Shown here: positions 39,948 through 48,070 of the stretch, in pieces
Position numbering within the stretch: position 1 is the first letter of the stretch
How the letters are laid out: each line of letters opens with the position of its first letter
Assembly: GCA_017312345.1 (NCBI GenBank)
Contig: BLAA01000001.1
Coordinates: 248,001-312,000, forward strand
DNA from: Candidatus Denitrolinea symbiosum
GTDB taxonomy: Bacteria > Chloroflexota > Anaerolineae > Anaerolineales > Villigracilaceae
Reading direction: 5' to 3'
DNA: 64,000 nucleotides
Notes under the pieces: model-generated
Database searches by the model: none
What the model was told of the DNA's origin: nothing
The model's input: the letters and a program-made list of their open reading frames with translations, nothing else
Translations under genes and position numbers: made by a program

Positions 39948-41360
39948 TTAAATGCCAAGCAGCCTTCCAAAGAACTGAACCGCCAGCGCGGGGGTGGGAA
40001 GCGCGAACCAGACCCAGCCGAGCGCGACGAAGTGGAAGGTGAGAAAGACGCCAGAGACGTTGAGGACGTTTTGGCGAAGCGGCGTGGAGGCCCATTCCGC
40101 AAAACGCGCACGGAGCGCGTCGGACCAGCGGTTGTGGACGAAGAGTCCGAGTCCCTGCCAGAGGCCCCAAACGAGGAAGTTGACGGTCAGTCCGTGCCAC
40201 GCGCCGATGAGAACCATCGTCGAAAATTGGGTGACGAAGATGACCAGCCAAACAGGAAATCGGCGCATCCGCAGGAAACGCGTCAACGGGTTGAAGAAAT
40301 AGGCGCGGAACCACATCGTCAACGTGATGTGCCAGTTGTTCCAAAACTGCGTGAGGTTGGCGCGCAGATAGGGCGCGTTGAAGTTTTCGGGCAGCCTGAT
40401 CCCGACCATACGCGCCAGTCCAATGGCGATGTCTGTGTAGCCGCTGAAGTCGAGAAAAATCTGGAAGGCGTACGCGTACAGCAAAATCCACGCCCAGCCC
40501 GCGGAACGTACCTGCGCCGCGTTCTGCGCGCTCAACGCCATCAGCGCGAGGCTGTCGGCGAGGACGAATTTTTTGAAGAGTCCGAGTCCGACGCGCTGGA
40601 CGACGACGATCCAATCTTCGTCCGCGGGCTTGAACGGCGCGCGCAGGTCTTTGACGAAACGCTCGAGGCGGTCAATCGGTCCCGCGGTCAACGCGGGGTA
40701 GAAGAAAATATACGTCGCATACTCGCGCAGGGAAACTTCGGGAAGCGTCCCCATCCGACGCTCGCGCAGGGTGTGGATGATGCGGAAGGCGATGTAGGAA
40801 AATCCCAGCCAGCGGATGTCGAAACTGGAGGCCGTCTCCACGCTTTGACCGTTCGCCAGCCTGAGCGTTTTCGCCGCCCACAGCGACGCTTCTGGCGACT
40901 TTAGGACGGCCAGCAGGACGACGAGCGCGGTCAACCCGACGGCGTGGACCCAGCCGAAGCGGACGCGTCCCGTCAACGCGGCGAGGGCCGCGACGACCAG
41001 AAGCGCCGCGAAAACCAGTTCGAGGCGCGGCGGCACGGAGGGAGTCAGAGGCGAGGGCGCGGAGGGCAGGAAACGCGTGAGGGCGAGAGTCAGGATGAGG
41101 AGTCCCATCCACGCGGCGGAGAGGAGATTCCCGCGCGTGAAGCGGGATTCGCGCGGCGTGAGGGAAATCCAAAAGACGAACGTCAGCCCGAGCGCGGCGG
41201 TGGGCAGCCAGAAGTCGAGGTAACGGATCGGGAGCGCGGGTTGCAGCGCGTAGACGGCAAGGACGCTGAGCGTGAACAGAAAAAAACCGCGCAGGCGGTC
41301 GGAGAGGAAGGCGGCGAGGAAGGTCAGCGCGCCGAAGATGGCGATGTGGGTCAGGGTCAT
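39948..41360 (-). CDS. MBOAT family O-acyltransferase (AlgI-like)
   Basis: A 470-residue polytopic protein with about ten to twelve hydrophobic segments. MBOAT features: YIFFYPALTAGPIDR, FQIFLDFSGYTDIAIGLARMVGI, NFNAPYLRANLTQFWNNWHITLTMW, and the catalytic His in LIGAWHGLTVNF. It should carry acyl groups across the membrane for an exported acceptor, working with the SGNH protein encoded next. Coupled by ATGA overlap to a 45-residue membrane peptide gene upstream. Confidence 0.92.
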   Translation of the reverse strand: MTLTHIAIFGALTFLAAFLSDRLRGFFLFTLSVLAVYALQPALPIRYLDFWLPTAALGLTFVFWISLTPRESRFTRGNLLSAAWMGLLILTLALTRFLPSAPSPLTPSVPPRLELVFAALLVVAALAALTGRVRFGWVHAVGLTALVVLLAVLKSPEASLWAAKTLRLANGQSVETASSFDIRWLGFSYIAFRIIHTLRERRMGTLPEVSLREYATYIFFYPALTAGPIDRLERFVKDLRAPFKPADEDWIVVVQRVGLGLFKKFVLADSLALMALSAQNAAQVRSAGWAWILLYAYAFQIFLDFSGYTDIAIGLARMVGIRLPENFNAPYLRANLTQFWNNWHITLTMWFRAYFFNPLTRFLRMRRFPVWLVIFVTQFSTMVLIGAWHGLTVNFLVWGLWQGLGLFVHNRWSDALRARFAEWASTPLRQNVLNVSGVFLTFHFVALGWVWFALPTPALAVQFFGRLLGI

Positions 41361-41497
41361 CAGAAGCCCTGATAGATCCAGAGCGGCGCGGCGCTGGCGG
41401 TGAGGACGGTGAGGAGGACGAGCAGCGCGGCGATGGCGAGCGCCCAGCGGTTCTCACGCGAGAAGAGACGGGTTATTGCGCGCCGCACACGAGCCAT
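41360..41497 (-). CDS. 45-aa single-helix membrane peptide
   Basis: A short frame starting MARVRRAITRLFSREN then one membrane helix (WALAIAALLVLLTVLTA) and a short tail. Its stop overlaps the MBOAT start (ATGA), and its start overlaps the upstream lipoprotein gene by 25 bases. This tight packing argues that it is a real gene coupled to the MBOAT protein. The family is unknown. Confidence 0.6.
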   Translation of the reverse strand: MARVRRAITRLFSRENRWALAIAALLVLLTVLTASAAPLWIYQGF

Positions 41498-41943
41498 TCC
41501 CCAGTGGATTTTTCGACCGTATAGGCGCGAGCGGAGAGGTCGAAGGACTGCAACTCGCCGTTGTAACTGGCGACGATCTTGCCCTGGCAGACGACGAGAG
41601 CTTTGTCGCCGTCGGTCCCCGTCTGCGCGCAGGAGAGACCTTCGAGCGTGGTGCTGACGGCCTGGAAGGAATCGAGTTCCATGAGGGCGGTCGGCTCCCA
41701 GTCCGCGCAGGAGAGGGTGGAGAGACGCGTGGCGTCTTTCGCGTTGAGGGCGTTGAGATAGGCTTCGACGGTTTTTTCGGGGCCGACGGAGGGAGAGGTC
41801 CCGCAGGCGGAGATCAGGAGGCAGAAGACAGGAAGCAGAAGGCGGAAGGCAGGAAGCGGAAGGCGGAAAGCAGGAAGCGGAAGGCGGAAGGCGAAAAGCG
41901 GAAGGCGGAAAGCAGAAGGCGGAATAAGAGTAGCGCGTTTCAT
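41473..41943 (-). CDS. Small lipoprotein with repeat-derived signal peptide
   Basis: A 156-residue lipoprotein. The signal peptide is unusually long and made of tandem copies of a repeat-encoded phrase (FRLPLPAFRLPLPAF), ending in a good lipobox LISAC. The encoding DNA (about 41817-41930) is a simple repeat of CGGAAGGCGGAAAGCAG. The mature part (EKTVEAYLNALNAKDATRLS, VEKSTGEWLVCG) resembles NTF2-like or DUF4878 folds. First gene of the MBOAT cluster. Confidence 0.72.
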   Translation of the reverse strand: MKRATLIPPSAFRLPLFAFRLPLPAFRLPLPAFRLLLPVFCLLISACGTSPSVGPEKTVEAYLNALNAKDATRLSTLSCADWEPTALMELDSFQAVSTTLEGLSCAQTGTDGDKALVVCQGKIVASYNGELQSFDLSARAYTVEKSTGEWLVCGAQ

Positions 41944-42039
41944 TGAGATAGTCTCCAGGTTGGTGTGGGGTATTATAACGTGTTGTGAGGGGAGTAATTG
42001 GTAAATGGTAATTGGAGATTGGAGATTGGCGATCACGCA

Positions 42040-42192
42040 AGATTTATCAAATTCTCCCCGATAAAGAAGCCGAAAACCACAAAATGCTCCGCGTTGTGGA
42101 CGAGTCGGGTGAAGCCTATCTCTTCCCGCGAGTTTATTCTCGCCCATCTCCCTACCGTAGACGTTGGTGAGGGAGTTGGCGCTGTCGGCGAA
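42040..42192 (+). pseudogene. Decayed copy of the 76-aa partner gene
   Basis: The segment matches the 3' two thirds of the gene at 42461-42691 closely (CTCCCCGATAAAGAAGC, AAAATGCTCCGCGTTGTGG, CTCGCCCATCTCCCTACCG). It lacks the 5' end, and one base is missing in the TTT of the Phe codon (TATCTCTTCCC against TATCTCTTTCCC), shifting the frame to an early stop. It lies directly upstream of the intact pair, so the module was partly duplicated. Confidence 0.85.
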
Positions 42193-42200
42193 GTTTGGCT

Positions 42201-42206
42201 TATAAT
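42201..42206 (+). promoter_or_regulatory. -10 box of the two-gene module
   Basis: TATAAT ends nine bases before the ATG at 42216, with no ribosome binding site in the gap. Confidence 0.6.
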
Positions 42207-42215
42207 TATCACACC

Positions 42216-42458
42216 ATGCAGCCCGAAGTCGAAATCATCGGCGAAATTACGAATATAGAGACGATAGCGGTTGGTCATTCCATCCGTGAACTTGATCGCC
42301 TGCAAAGGAAATTTGGAAAAGGTCGCTGGAGAAAGCTGAAAGGTGTTGCCTTTGTCCGTCTGCCCGATGACACAACTCAGTTTGCAGAAATTCACTGGTA
42401 CGAAGCCAGCGGAATCGGCAAACGAGATTTCAAAATCAAACGAATCCTTGGAAAATAA
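42216..42458 (+). CDS. Small basic protein of a conserved two-gene module
   Basis: An 80-residue basic protein (RELDRLQRKFGKGRWRKLKGVA, EIHWYEASGIGKRDFKIKRIL). From memory similar proteins paired with the next gene's product occur in cyanobacteria and other phyla, but no function is established. ATG 42216 is preferred over 42195 because of the TATAAT box between. The downstream gene starts three bases after the stop. The size, pairing and partial duplication resemble toxin-antitoxin modules; which would be the toxin is unclear. Confidence 0.72.
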   Translation: MQPEVEIIGEITNIETIAVGHSIRELDRLQRKFGKGRWRKLKGVAFVRLPDDTTQFAEIHWYEASGIGKRDFKIKRILGK

Positions 42459-42460
42459 TA

Positions 42461-42691
42461 ATGGTTGCTAAAACACCTCTTCAATTTGTAGTTTGCCTCA
42501 GAAATGACGGCTATGAAGCTTCGCTTGAGCCTCGGAAACTATATCAGACTCTCCCCGATAAAGAAGCTGAAAGTCATAAAATGCTCCGCGTTGTGGACGA
42601 GTCAGGCGAAGACTATCTCTTTCCCGCCAGTCTGTTCTCGCCCATCTCCCTACCGCTGACGTTGGTGAGAGAGTTGGCGCTGTCGGCGTAG
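42461..42691 (+). CDS. Partner protein of the two-gene module
   Basis: A 76-residue acidic-to-neutral protein with QFVVCLRNDGYEASLEPRKL and RVVDESGEDYLFP, a pattern I recall from many cyanobacterial and other small proteins of unknown function. Follows the previous gene by two bases and ends before a strong terminator. A truncated, frameshifted copy lies upstream at 42040-42192. Confidence 0.75.
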   Translation: MVAKTPLQFVVCLRNDGYEASLEPRKLYQTLPDKEAESHKMLRVVDESGEDYLFPASLFSPISLPLTLVRELALSA

Positions 42692-42713
42692 AAATTCATA
42701 CTATCTGATTGAA

Positions 42714-42745
42714 AACAGGCTGGAGAGCGAACACTCCAGCCTGTT
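42714..42745. terminator. Bidirectional terminator
   Basis: AACAGGCTGGAG (42714-42725) pairs perfectly with CTCCAGCCTGTT (42734-42745). It lies between converging genes: the two-gene module and the ABC-F gene. Confidence 0.88.
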
Positions 42746-42749
42746 CTGC

Positions 42750-44891
42750 TTACTCCTGCAACCCTTCCCACTCGCTCAACTTCTCATCCATCTCCCTCTG
42801 GACGCGCTCGTACTCCTTCCCGATCACCGCCACTTCCTTCGGGTTGACGAACGGACTCTCCAACTGCGTACTGAGATTCGCCAGGTCCGCTTCGAGGGCG
42901 GCGATGGTGTTTTCGAGTTCCTGCAATTGAGCAAGTTTTCGGCGTTCTTCTTTGGTCTTGACGTTTTTGGTTTTGCGTTCGTTGGCGCCTGGAGATTGGC
43001 GATTGGAGATTGAAGATTGATGTTCCGCGAGACGCGCCGCCTGCTTCTCGCGTTCCTCCTTCATCTGCGAATACGCGCCGTTGAACACGACCAGCCGCGG
43101 GACGTCGGCGATCTGGATCTCCCAGATCTGCGTCGCCAGCGCGTCGATCAGATAGCGGTCATGGCTGACGAGCAGGATCGTCCCCTCGTAGTTATCCAGC
43201 ACGGACTGCAACACCTCCTGCGCGGGGATGTCGAGATGGTTGGTCGGCTCGTCGAGCAGGAGGAAGTTGGTCTGTTGCAGCGCGAGTTTGGCGAGGGCGA
43301 GACGTCCACGCTCGCCGCCAGAGAGCATGTCCACGAGCTTGAAGGCGTCGTCGCCTGAGAACAGGAACTTGCCCAACAGATCGCGGACTTCGTGGAGCAG
43401 GAACTCGGGCCGCACGGACTGGATCTCTTGCATGAGCGTCTTGCGCGGATCGAGTCCCTCGTGCGCCTGGGCGAAGTAGCCGACGTGCAGCGACGCGCCC
43501 ATGATGACCTCGCCGCCGAGCGGAGGGATTTTCTCGAACGCGGATTTATCCGCAGATGACTCCGATCGAGCGGGTTTTTCTTTTTCCGTATCTGCGTCAT
43601 CTGCTAAATCTATGGATGATTTCCTGCTCGCCCCGAAATTCTCCGTGCCGAGAATCGTTTTCAGGAACGTCGTCTTGCCCGCGCCGTTGGGACCGATCAA
43701 CGCCGCGCAGTCCCGCCGACGCAGGGTGATGTCTTCGGCGACGAACAGCAGCTTACCCGCGTCGCCGCGCGTCTCGTCGGGTGGATAGCCGACCCGCAGG
43801 TCTTTCGTGCGCAGGACCAACTCACCCGAACGGGAAGCCGTCTTCAGCCGCAGATGGAATTTCGGCGGACGGTTGTCGGGCAGACGCAACGCGCGCACGC
43901 GGCGCTCAGCCTCCTCCACGCCAAAGGGCGAAGTCGTCGTCTCAATGTCCAACTGACTCCAATTGGAATTCACCGCCGCGTCCATGCCGACCTGTTCGAT
44001 GGCCTGCACGACGCGCGTCAGCCGTTTGAGTTTGCCCTTGGCCTGCAGGGTGTTCTGACCCGCGATATTTTTCTTGATGTATTCCACGTCCTTCAACAGT
44101 TTTTCCTTCTCGCTGTTGAAGACCTCCTCGCGGCGGTTCCAACGTTCCTCGCGTTGCTGCAAATAATGAGTGTAGTTGCCGCGATAGACCTCCGCGCCGT
44201 CGGGACGCATTTCCAGAATCACGTTGGCGGCGCGGTCCAGAAAATATCGGTCGTGCGAAACGAGGACCGCCGCGCCGTCCCACTGCGCGAGATAGCTCTC
44301 CAGCCATTCCACAGCGCGGATGTCGAGGTGGTTGGTCGGCTCGTCGAGCAGGAGGACGTCGGGGTCCGAGAGCAGGAGGCGGGACAGAAACGCGCGGGTG
44401 CGCTGTCCGCCCGAAAGGTGGTCGAGCCGCATGTCGTAGTCCGAGGCGTCGAAGCCCAGCCCCGTCAGCGTCTGCTTGATGCGCGTCACGTACGTGTATC
44501 CGCCGCGCCGTTCGAAGTCGTGTTGCAGTTTGCCGTAGCGCGACATCATCTGCGCGTCGGCGTGCGTCAGTTGCGATTCGAGTCGGTGGAGTTCGTCCTG
44601 CTGTTGGATGAGACGCGCGAACGGGGACAGGCACGCCTCCCAGAGCGTTCCCTCCATTTGGAAGTCGGCCTCCTGGGTGAGATACCCGATCCGCGCGGAC
44701 CTCGCGCGGGTCACCGTCCCCGAGGAGGCTTCCTCCTCCCCGACGAGGATCCGCAGCAGGGTGGTCTTGCCGCAGCCGTTGGGACCGACGATGGCGAGCC
44801 GCGCGCCCTTTGGCACGGAAAATGTGACGCCGCGGAAGATGTCTTCCGCGCCGAAGGATTTGGAGAGGGAGGTGGCGGTGAGGAGGGACAT
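42750..44891 (-). CDS. ABC-F family ATPase
   Basis: A 713-residue soluble protein with two ATP-binding domains: Walker A GPNGCGKT and GPNGAGKT, signature LSGGQRTRAFL and LSGGERGRLALA, Walker B LLLDEPTNHLD twice, an interdomain linker with a basic coiled coil, and a C-terminal coiled coil. ABC-F proteins act on the ribosome in translation or antibiotic resistance. Two in-frame insertions are repeat-derived: one in domain 2 between Walker A and the Q-loop (43541-43617, acidic and Lys-rich), one before the C-terminal coiled coil (42991-43020, read as SISNRQSP). Confidence 0.94.
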   Translation of the reverse strand: MSLLTATSLSKSFGAEDIFRGVTFSVPKGARLAIVGPNGCGKTTLLRILVGEEEASSGTVTRARSARIGYLTQEADFQMEGTLWEACLSPFARLIQQQDELHRLESQLTHADAQMMSRYGKLQHDFERRGGYTYVTRIKQTLTGLGFDASDYDMRLDHLSGGQRTRAFLSRLLLSDPDVLLLDEPTNHLDIRAVEWLESYLAQWDGAAVLVSHDRYFLDRAANVILEMRPDGAEVYRGNYTHYLQQREERWNRREEVFNSEKEKLLKDVEYIKKNIAGQNTLQAKGKLKRLTRVVQAIEQVGMDAAVNSNWSQLDIETTTSPFGVEEAERRVRALRLPDNRPPKFHLRLKTASRSGELVLRTKDLRVGYPPDETRGDAGKLLFVAEDITLRRRDCAALIGPNGAGKTTFLKTILGTENFGASRKSSIDLADDADTEKEKPARSESSADKSAFEKIPPLGGEVIMGASLHVGYFAQAHEGLDPRKTLMQEIQSVRPEFLLHEVRDLLGKFLFSGDDAFKLVDMLSGGERGRLALAKLALQQTNFLLLDEPTNHLDIPAQEVLQSVLDNYEGTILLVSHDRYLIDALATQIWEIQIADVPRLVVFNGAYSQMKEEREKQAARLAEHQSSISNRQSPGANERKTKNVKTKEERRKLAQLQELENTIAALEADLANLSTQLESPFVNPKEVAVIGKEYERVQREMDEKLSEWEGLQE

Positions 44892-44949
44892 GAGGTTATC
44901 AGCAGTACGTATTGCGTAATCGCCCCGAATTATAAAACATGCGGACGGA

Positions 44950-45720
44950 TTATTTGTTTTCCTCGTCCTCCGCCCAATTTATGGGATTGGATTCGATGTA
45001 GAGATGGATTCGATTCGCTTCATTTGCGTTTCTGATGATGTGTTCGTAATAATCGCGCTGCCAAAATTTGCCGTCAAAACGCGGCCAGCCCAATTCCTTG
45101 ACGCCGCTAATATATTCGTTGGTGGTCATCGTTTTGAACCATTGAATCATTTGCGATAACGGCGCGTCGGGTTGCTGCTGGGACGGTTGTTGGGGCGGTT
45201 GTTGGGGCGGACCTACGTGTCCGCCCGTATTGGTTGCGCCCTCGCCCTCAGGGGAGACACGCAGGTCTCCCCCTACGCGTTCGCCCGTATTGGTTGCGCC
45301 CTCGCCCTCAGGGGAGACACGCAGGTCTCCCCCTACGCGTTCGCCCGTATTGGTTGCGCCCTTGCCCTCAGGGGAGGTTGCGCCCTCGCCCTCAGGGGAG
45401 ACACGCAGGTCTCCCCCTACGTGTTCAACGTCAATTGGGTTGGGGACGGTGGGATTGATAATGATGATCCCGTGAAAATGGTTGGGCATGACGACAAACG
45501 CGCCCAATGTGATTTGCGGAAATTTGTTGGGCAATTCATTCCACCATTTGACGATCATCTGCCCCGCGTCGTTCAATATCATTTCGCCGTGTTCGATGTG
45601 GCCGAATAATTGCGCGCGTCCCTGCGTTACGATGGTGACGAAATACGCGCCCGCCTGGGAATAATCGTAACCTTTCAAACGAATAGACCGACGATGATGG
45701 ATTTTGGGATCGTATTTCAT
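44950..45720 (-). CDS. REP-associated tyrosine transposase (RAYT, Y1_Tnp)
   Basis: A 256-residue IS200-like Y1 transposase. The HUH motif is NHFHGII (His 81 and 83), and a candidate catalytic Tyr is in FWQRDYYEHIIRN. The N-terminus HRRSIRLKGYDYSQAGAYFVTI is typical of RAYT-like proteins. Between HUH and Tyr there is an extra segment of about 80 residues made of three 20-residue units VGGDLRVSPEGEGATNTGER, encoded by palindromic repeats. RAYTs mobilise REP sequences by single-strand transposition. Flanking sequence is full of the same repeats. Activity with this insertion is unproven. Confidence 0.88.
   Translation of the reverse strand: MKYDPKIHHRRSIRLKGYDYSQAGAYFVTIVTQGRAQLFGHIEHGEMILNDAGQMIVKWWNELPNKFPQITLGAFVVMPNHFHGIIIINPTVPNPIDVEHVGGDLRVSPEGEGATSPEGKGATNTGERVGGDLRVSPEGEGATNTGERVGGDLRVSPEGEGATNTGGHVGPPQQPPQQPSQQQPDAPLSQMIQWFKTMTTNEYISGVKELGWPRFDGKFWQRDYYEHIIRNANEANRIHLYIESNPINWAEDEENK
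45218..45425. repeat. 60-bp tandem repeat with GTAG-type palindrome inside the RAYT gene
   Basis: About three copies of a 60-base unit, each containing GGGGAGAC-ACGCAG-GTCTCCCC followed by CTAC. The last spacer is shortened. A related palindrome, GGGGCGGAC-CTACGT-GTCCGCCC, precedes at about 45200-45222. All lie within the RAYT reading frame, in phase. Confidence 0.92.
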
Positions 45721-45746
45721 GGTGGGGATTATAAACGTCAGAACCT

Positions 45747-45917
45747 GTTGGGGTGGACCTGTTGGGGTGGACCTGTTGGGGTCGACCTGTTGGGGTGGAC
45801 CTGCGTGTCCACCCACCCCCTCGCGCCCAGGGGCAGACACGCGTAGGGGCGAACCTGCGTGTTCGCCCAGCAGACACGCAGGTCTGGGGCAGACACGCAG
45901 GTCTGCCCCTACGGTTT
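45747..45917. repeat. 14-bp array and GTAG-type palindromes upstream of RAYT
   Basis: Four copies of a 14-base unit CTGTTGGGGTGGAC (45747-45800; reverse complement of the array at 6953) lead into GGGTGGAC-CTGCGT-GTCCACCC. Then come GGGGCGAAC/GTTCGCCC and GGGGCAGAC-ACGCAG-GTCTGCCCCTAC at 45891-45917. They fill the gap between the RAYT and kbl genes. Confidence 0.9.
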
Positions 45918-45921
45918 TACG

Positions 45922-47103
<1,182 letters not shown>

Positions 47104-47181
47104 GGGGAACTCCTGAGGGAAGAGGGTAGAGAACGGAGAGCAGAGAAGAGAGAGCAGAGAGCAGCAGGCGGTAGGCGAAAA

Positions 47182-47436
47182 CTATGGAGCGCCAATATAG
47201 TGCGCTTCTTCAATCGACGCGTAACGGAATGGCAAGTCGGTTTGGACAATGGCTTCCAGCAAAGTGACGGCGAACGGCTGGATGTCAAAGTGAGTGTAAT
47301 AATAGCCGTTGTCGTCGGGCGCGGTGGCGCAGGCGTATCCAATGCGTCCGCAGTCGACGCGCATCGGAAACGCCAGCAAAAGCAGGGCCAGCCATACCAC
47401 GATCCGCTTCTTGTGTTTGACGAAAAATTGGCGCAT
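47182..47436 (-). CDS. Small secreted or membrane-anchored protein
   Basis: An 84-residue protein with a basic N-terminus and one hydrophobic segment (WLALLLLAFPM), then a soluble part with two Cys (DCGRIGYACA) that could form a disulfide. TATAAT six bases before the ATG at 47436 sets the start. Family unknown. It lies between kbl and folK on the same strand. Confidence 0.65.
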   Translation of the reverse strand: MRQFFVKHKKRIVVWLALLLLAFPMRVDCGRIGYACATAPDDNGYYYTHFDIQPFAVTLLEAIVQTDLPFRYASIEEAHYIGAP

Positions 47437-47442
47437 GGGTTT

Positions 47443-47448
47443 ATTATA
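47443..47448 (-). promoter_or_regulatory. -10 box of the small secreted protein gene
   Basis: TATAAT ends six bases before the ATG at 47436. Confidence 0.6.
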
Positions 47449-47470
47449 GCGACGATTGAAAAAACGGCTG

Positions 47471-47983
47471 TCACGATTTGGGCGTGATAGCCGTCTCAAT
47501 TTGCTCGGCGTTCAACACAATTTCACCCGCGTCCACATCGGCGAGGAGTTCGCGCACGGTCTTGCCGAGGATGGGATGTACGAGGTCGGGGGCGATGTCC
47601 GCGAGCGGGACGAGGACGAAGCCGCGTTCGTGCAGGCGCGGGTGCGGGATGACAAGCGGCGGCGTGTCGAGGACGAGATCGTCGTAGAAGAGGATGTCGA
47701 GGTCAATGACGCGCGGGCCCCAGCGGAAGGTCTCCCCGCGTCCCAACTCGACTTCGAGCGTCTTCAGTTTTCGGAGGAGGGATCCTGGCTCGAGCGCCGT
47801 CCGAGCATGGAGGGCCATGTTGAGGAACGCGGGTTGGTCGGCGAAGCCCCAGGGGGGAGTCTCAAAGACCCTCGAAACAGAGACCGGCTGAACGTCGGGA
47901 GGAAGCGAGCGGAGGGCCGCGCGCAGGTTGGCGAGTCGGTCGCCGAGGTTGGTCCCGAGGGCGAGGTAAATGTCGTGCGTCAT
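47471..47983 (-). CDS. folK: HPPK, 2-amino-4-hydroxy-6-hydroxymethyldihydropteridine pyrophosphokinase
   Basis: A 170-residue FolK: YLALGTNLGDRLANL at the start, and RWGPRVIDLDILFYDD with HPRLHERGFVLVPLADIAP. It makes DHPPP, the substrate of FolP, whose gene is at 23528. A TATATT box lies nine bases before the ATG. The two folate genes are not clustered. Confidence 0.95.
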   Translation of the reverse strand: MTHDIYLALGTNLGDRLANLRAALRSLPPDVQPVSVSRVFETPPWGFADQPAFLNMALHARTALEPGSLLRKLKTLEVELGRGETFRWGPRVIDLDILFYDDLVLDTPPLVIPHPRLHERGFVLVPLADIAPDLVHPILGKTVRELLADVDAGEIVLNAEQIETAITPKS

Positions 47984-48070
47984 GTCAACGTGAATATACC
48001 AGAAACCGAGGCGCGCGAGGGGACGGCGTCTGAAATGGTTTATACTTCGCCCATCTTATAGGAGGCCACC

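Noticed and set aside
45218..45425. 60-bp repeats considered as CRISPR
   Set aside because: The repeats have no unique spacers and are translated within the RAYT frame.
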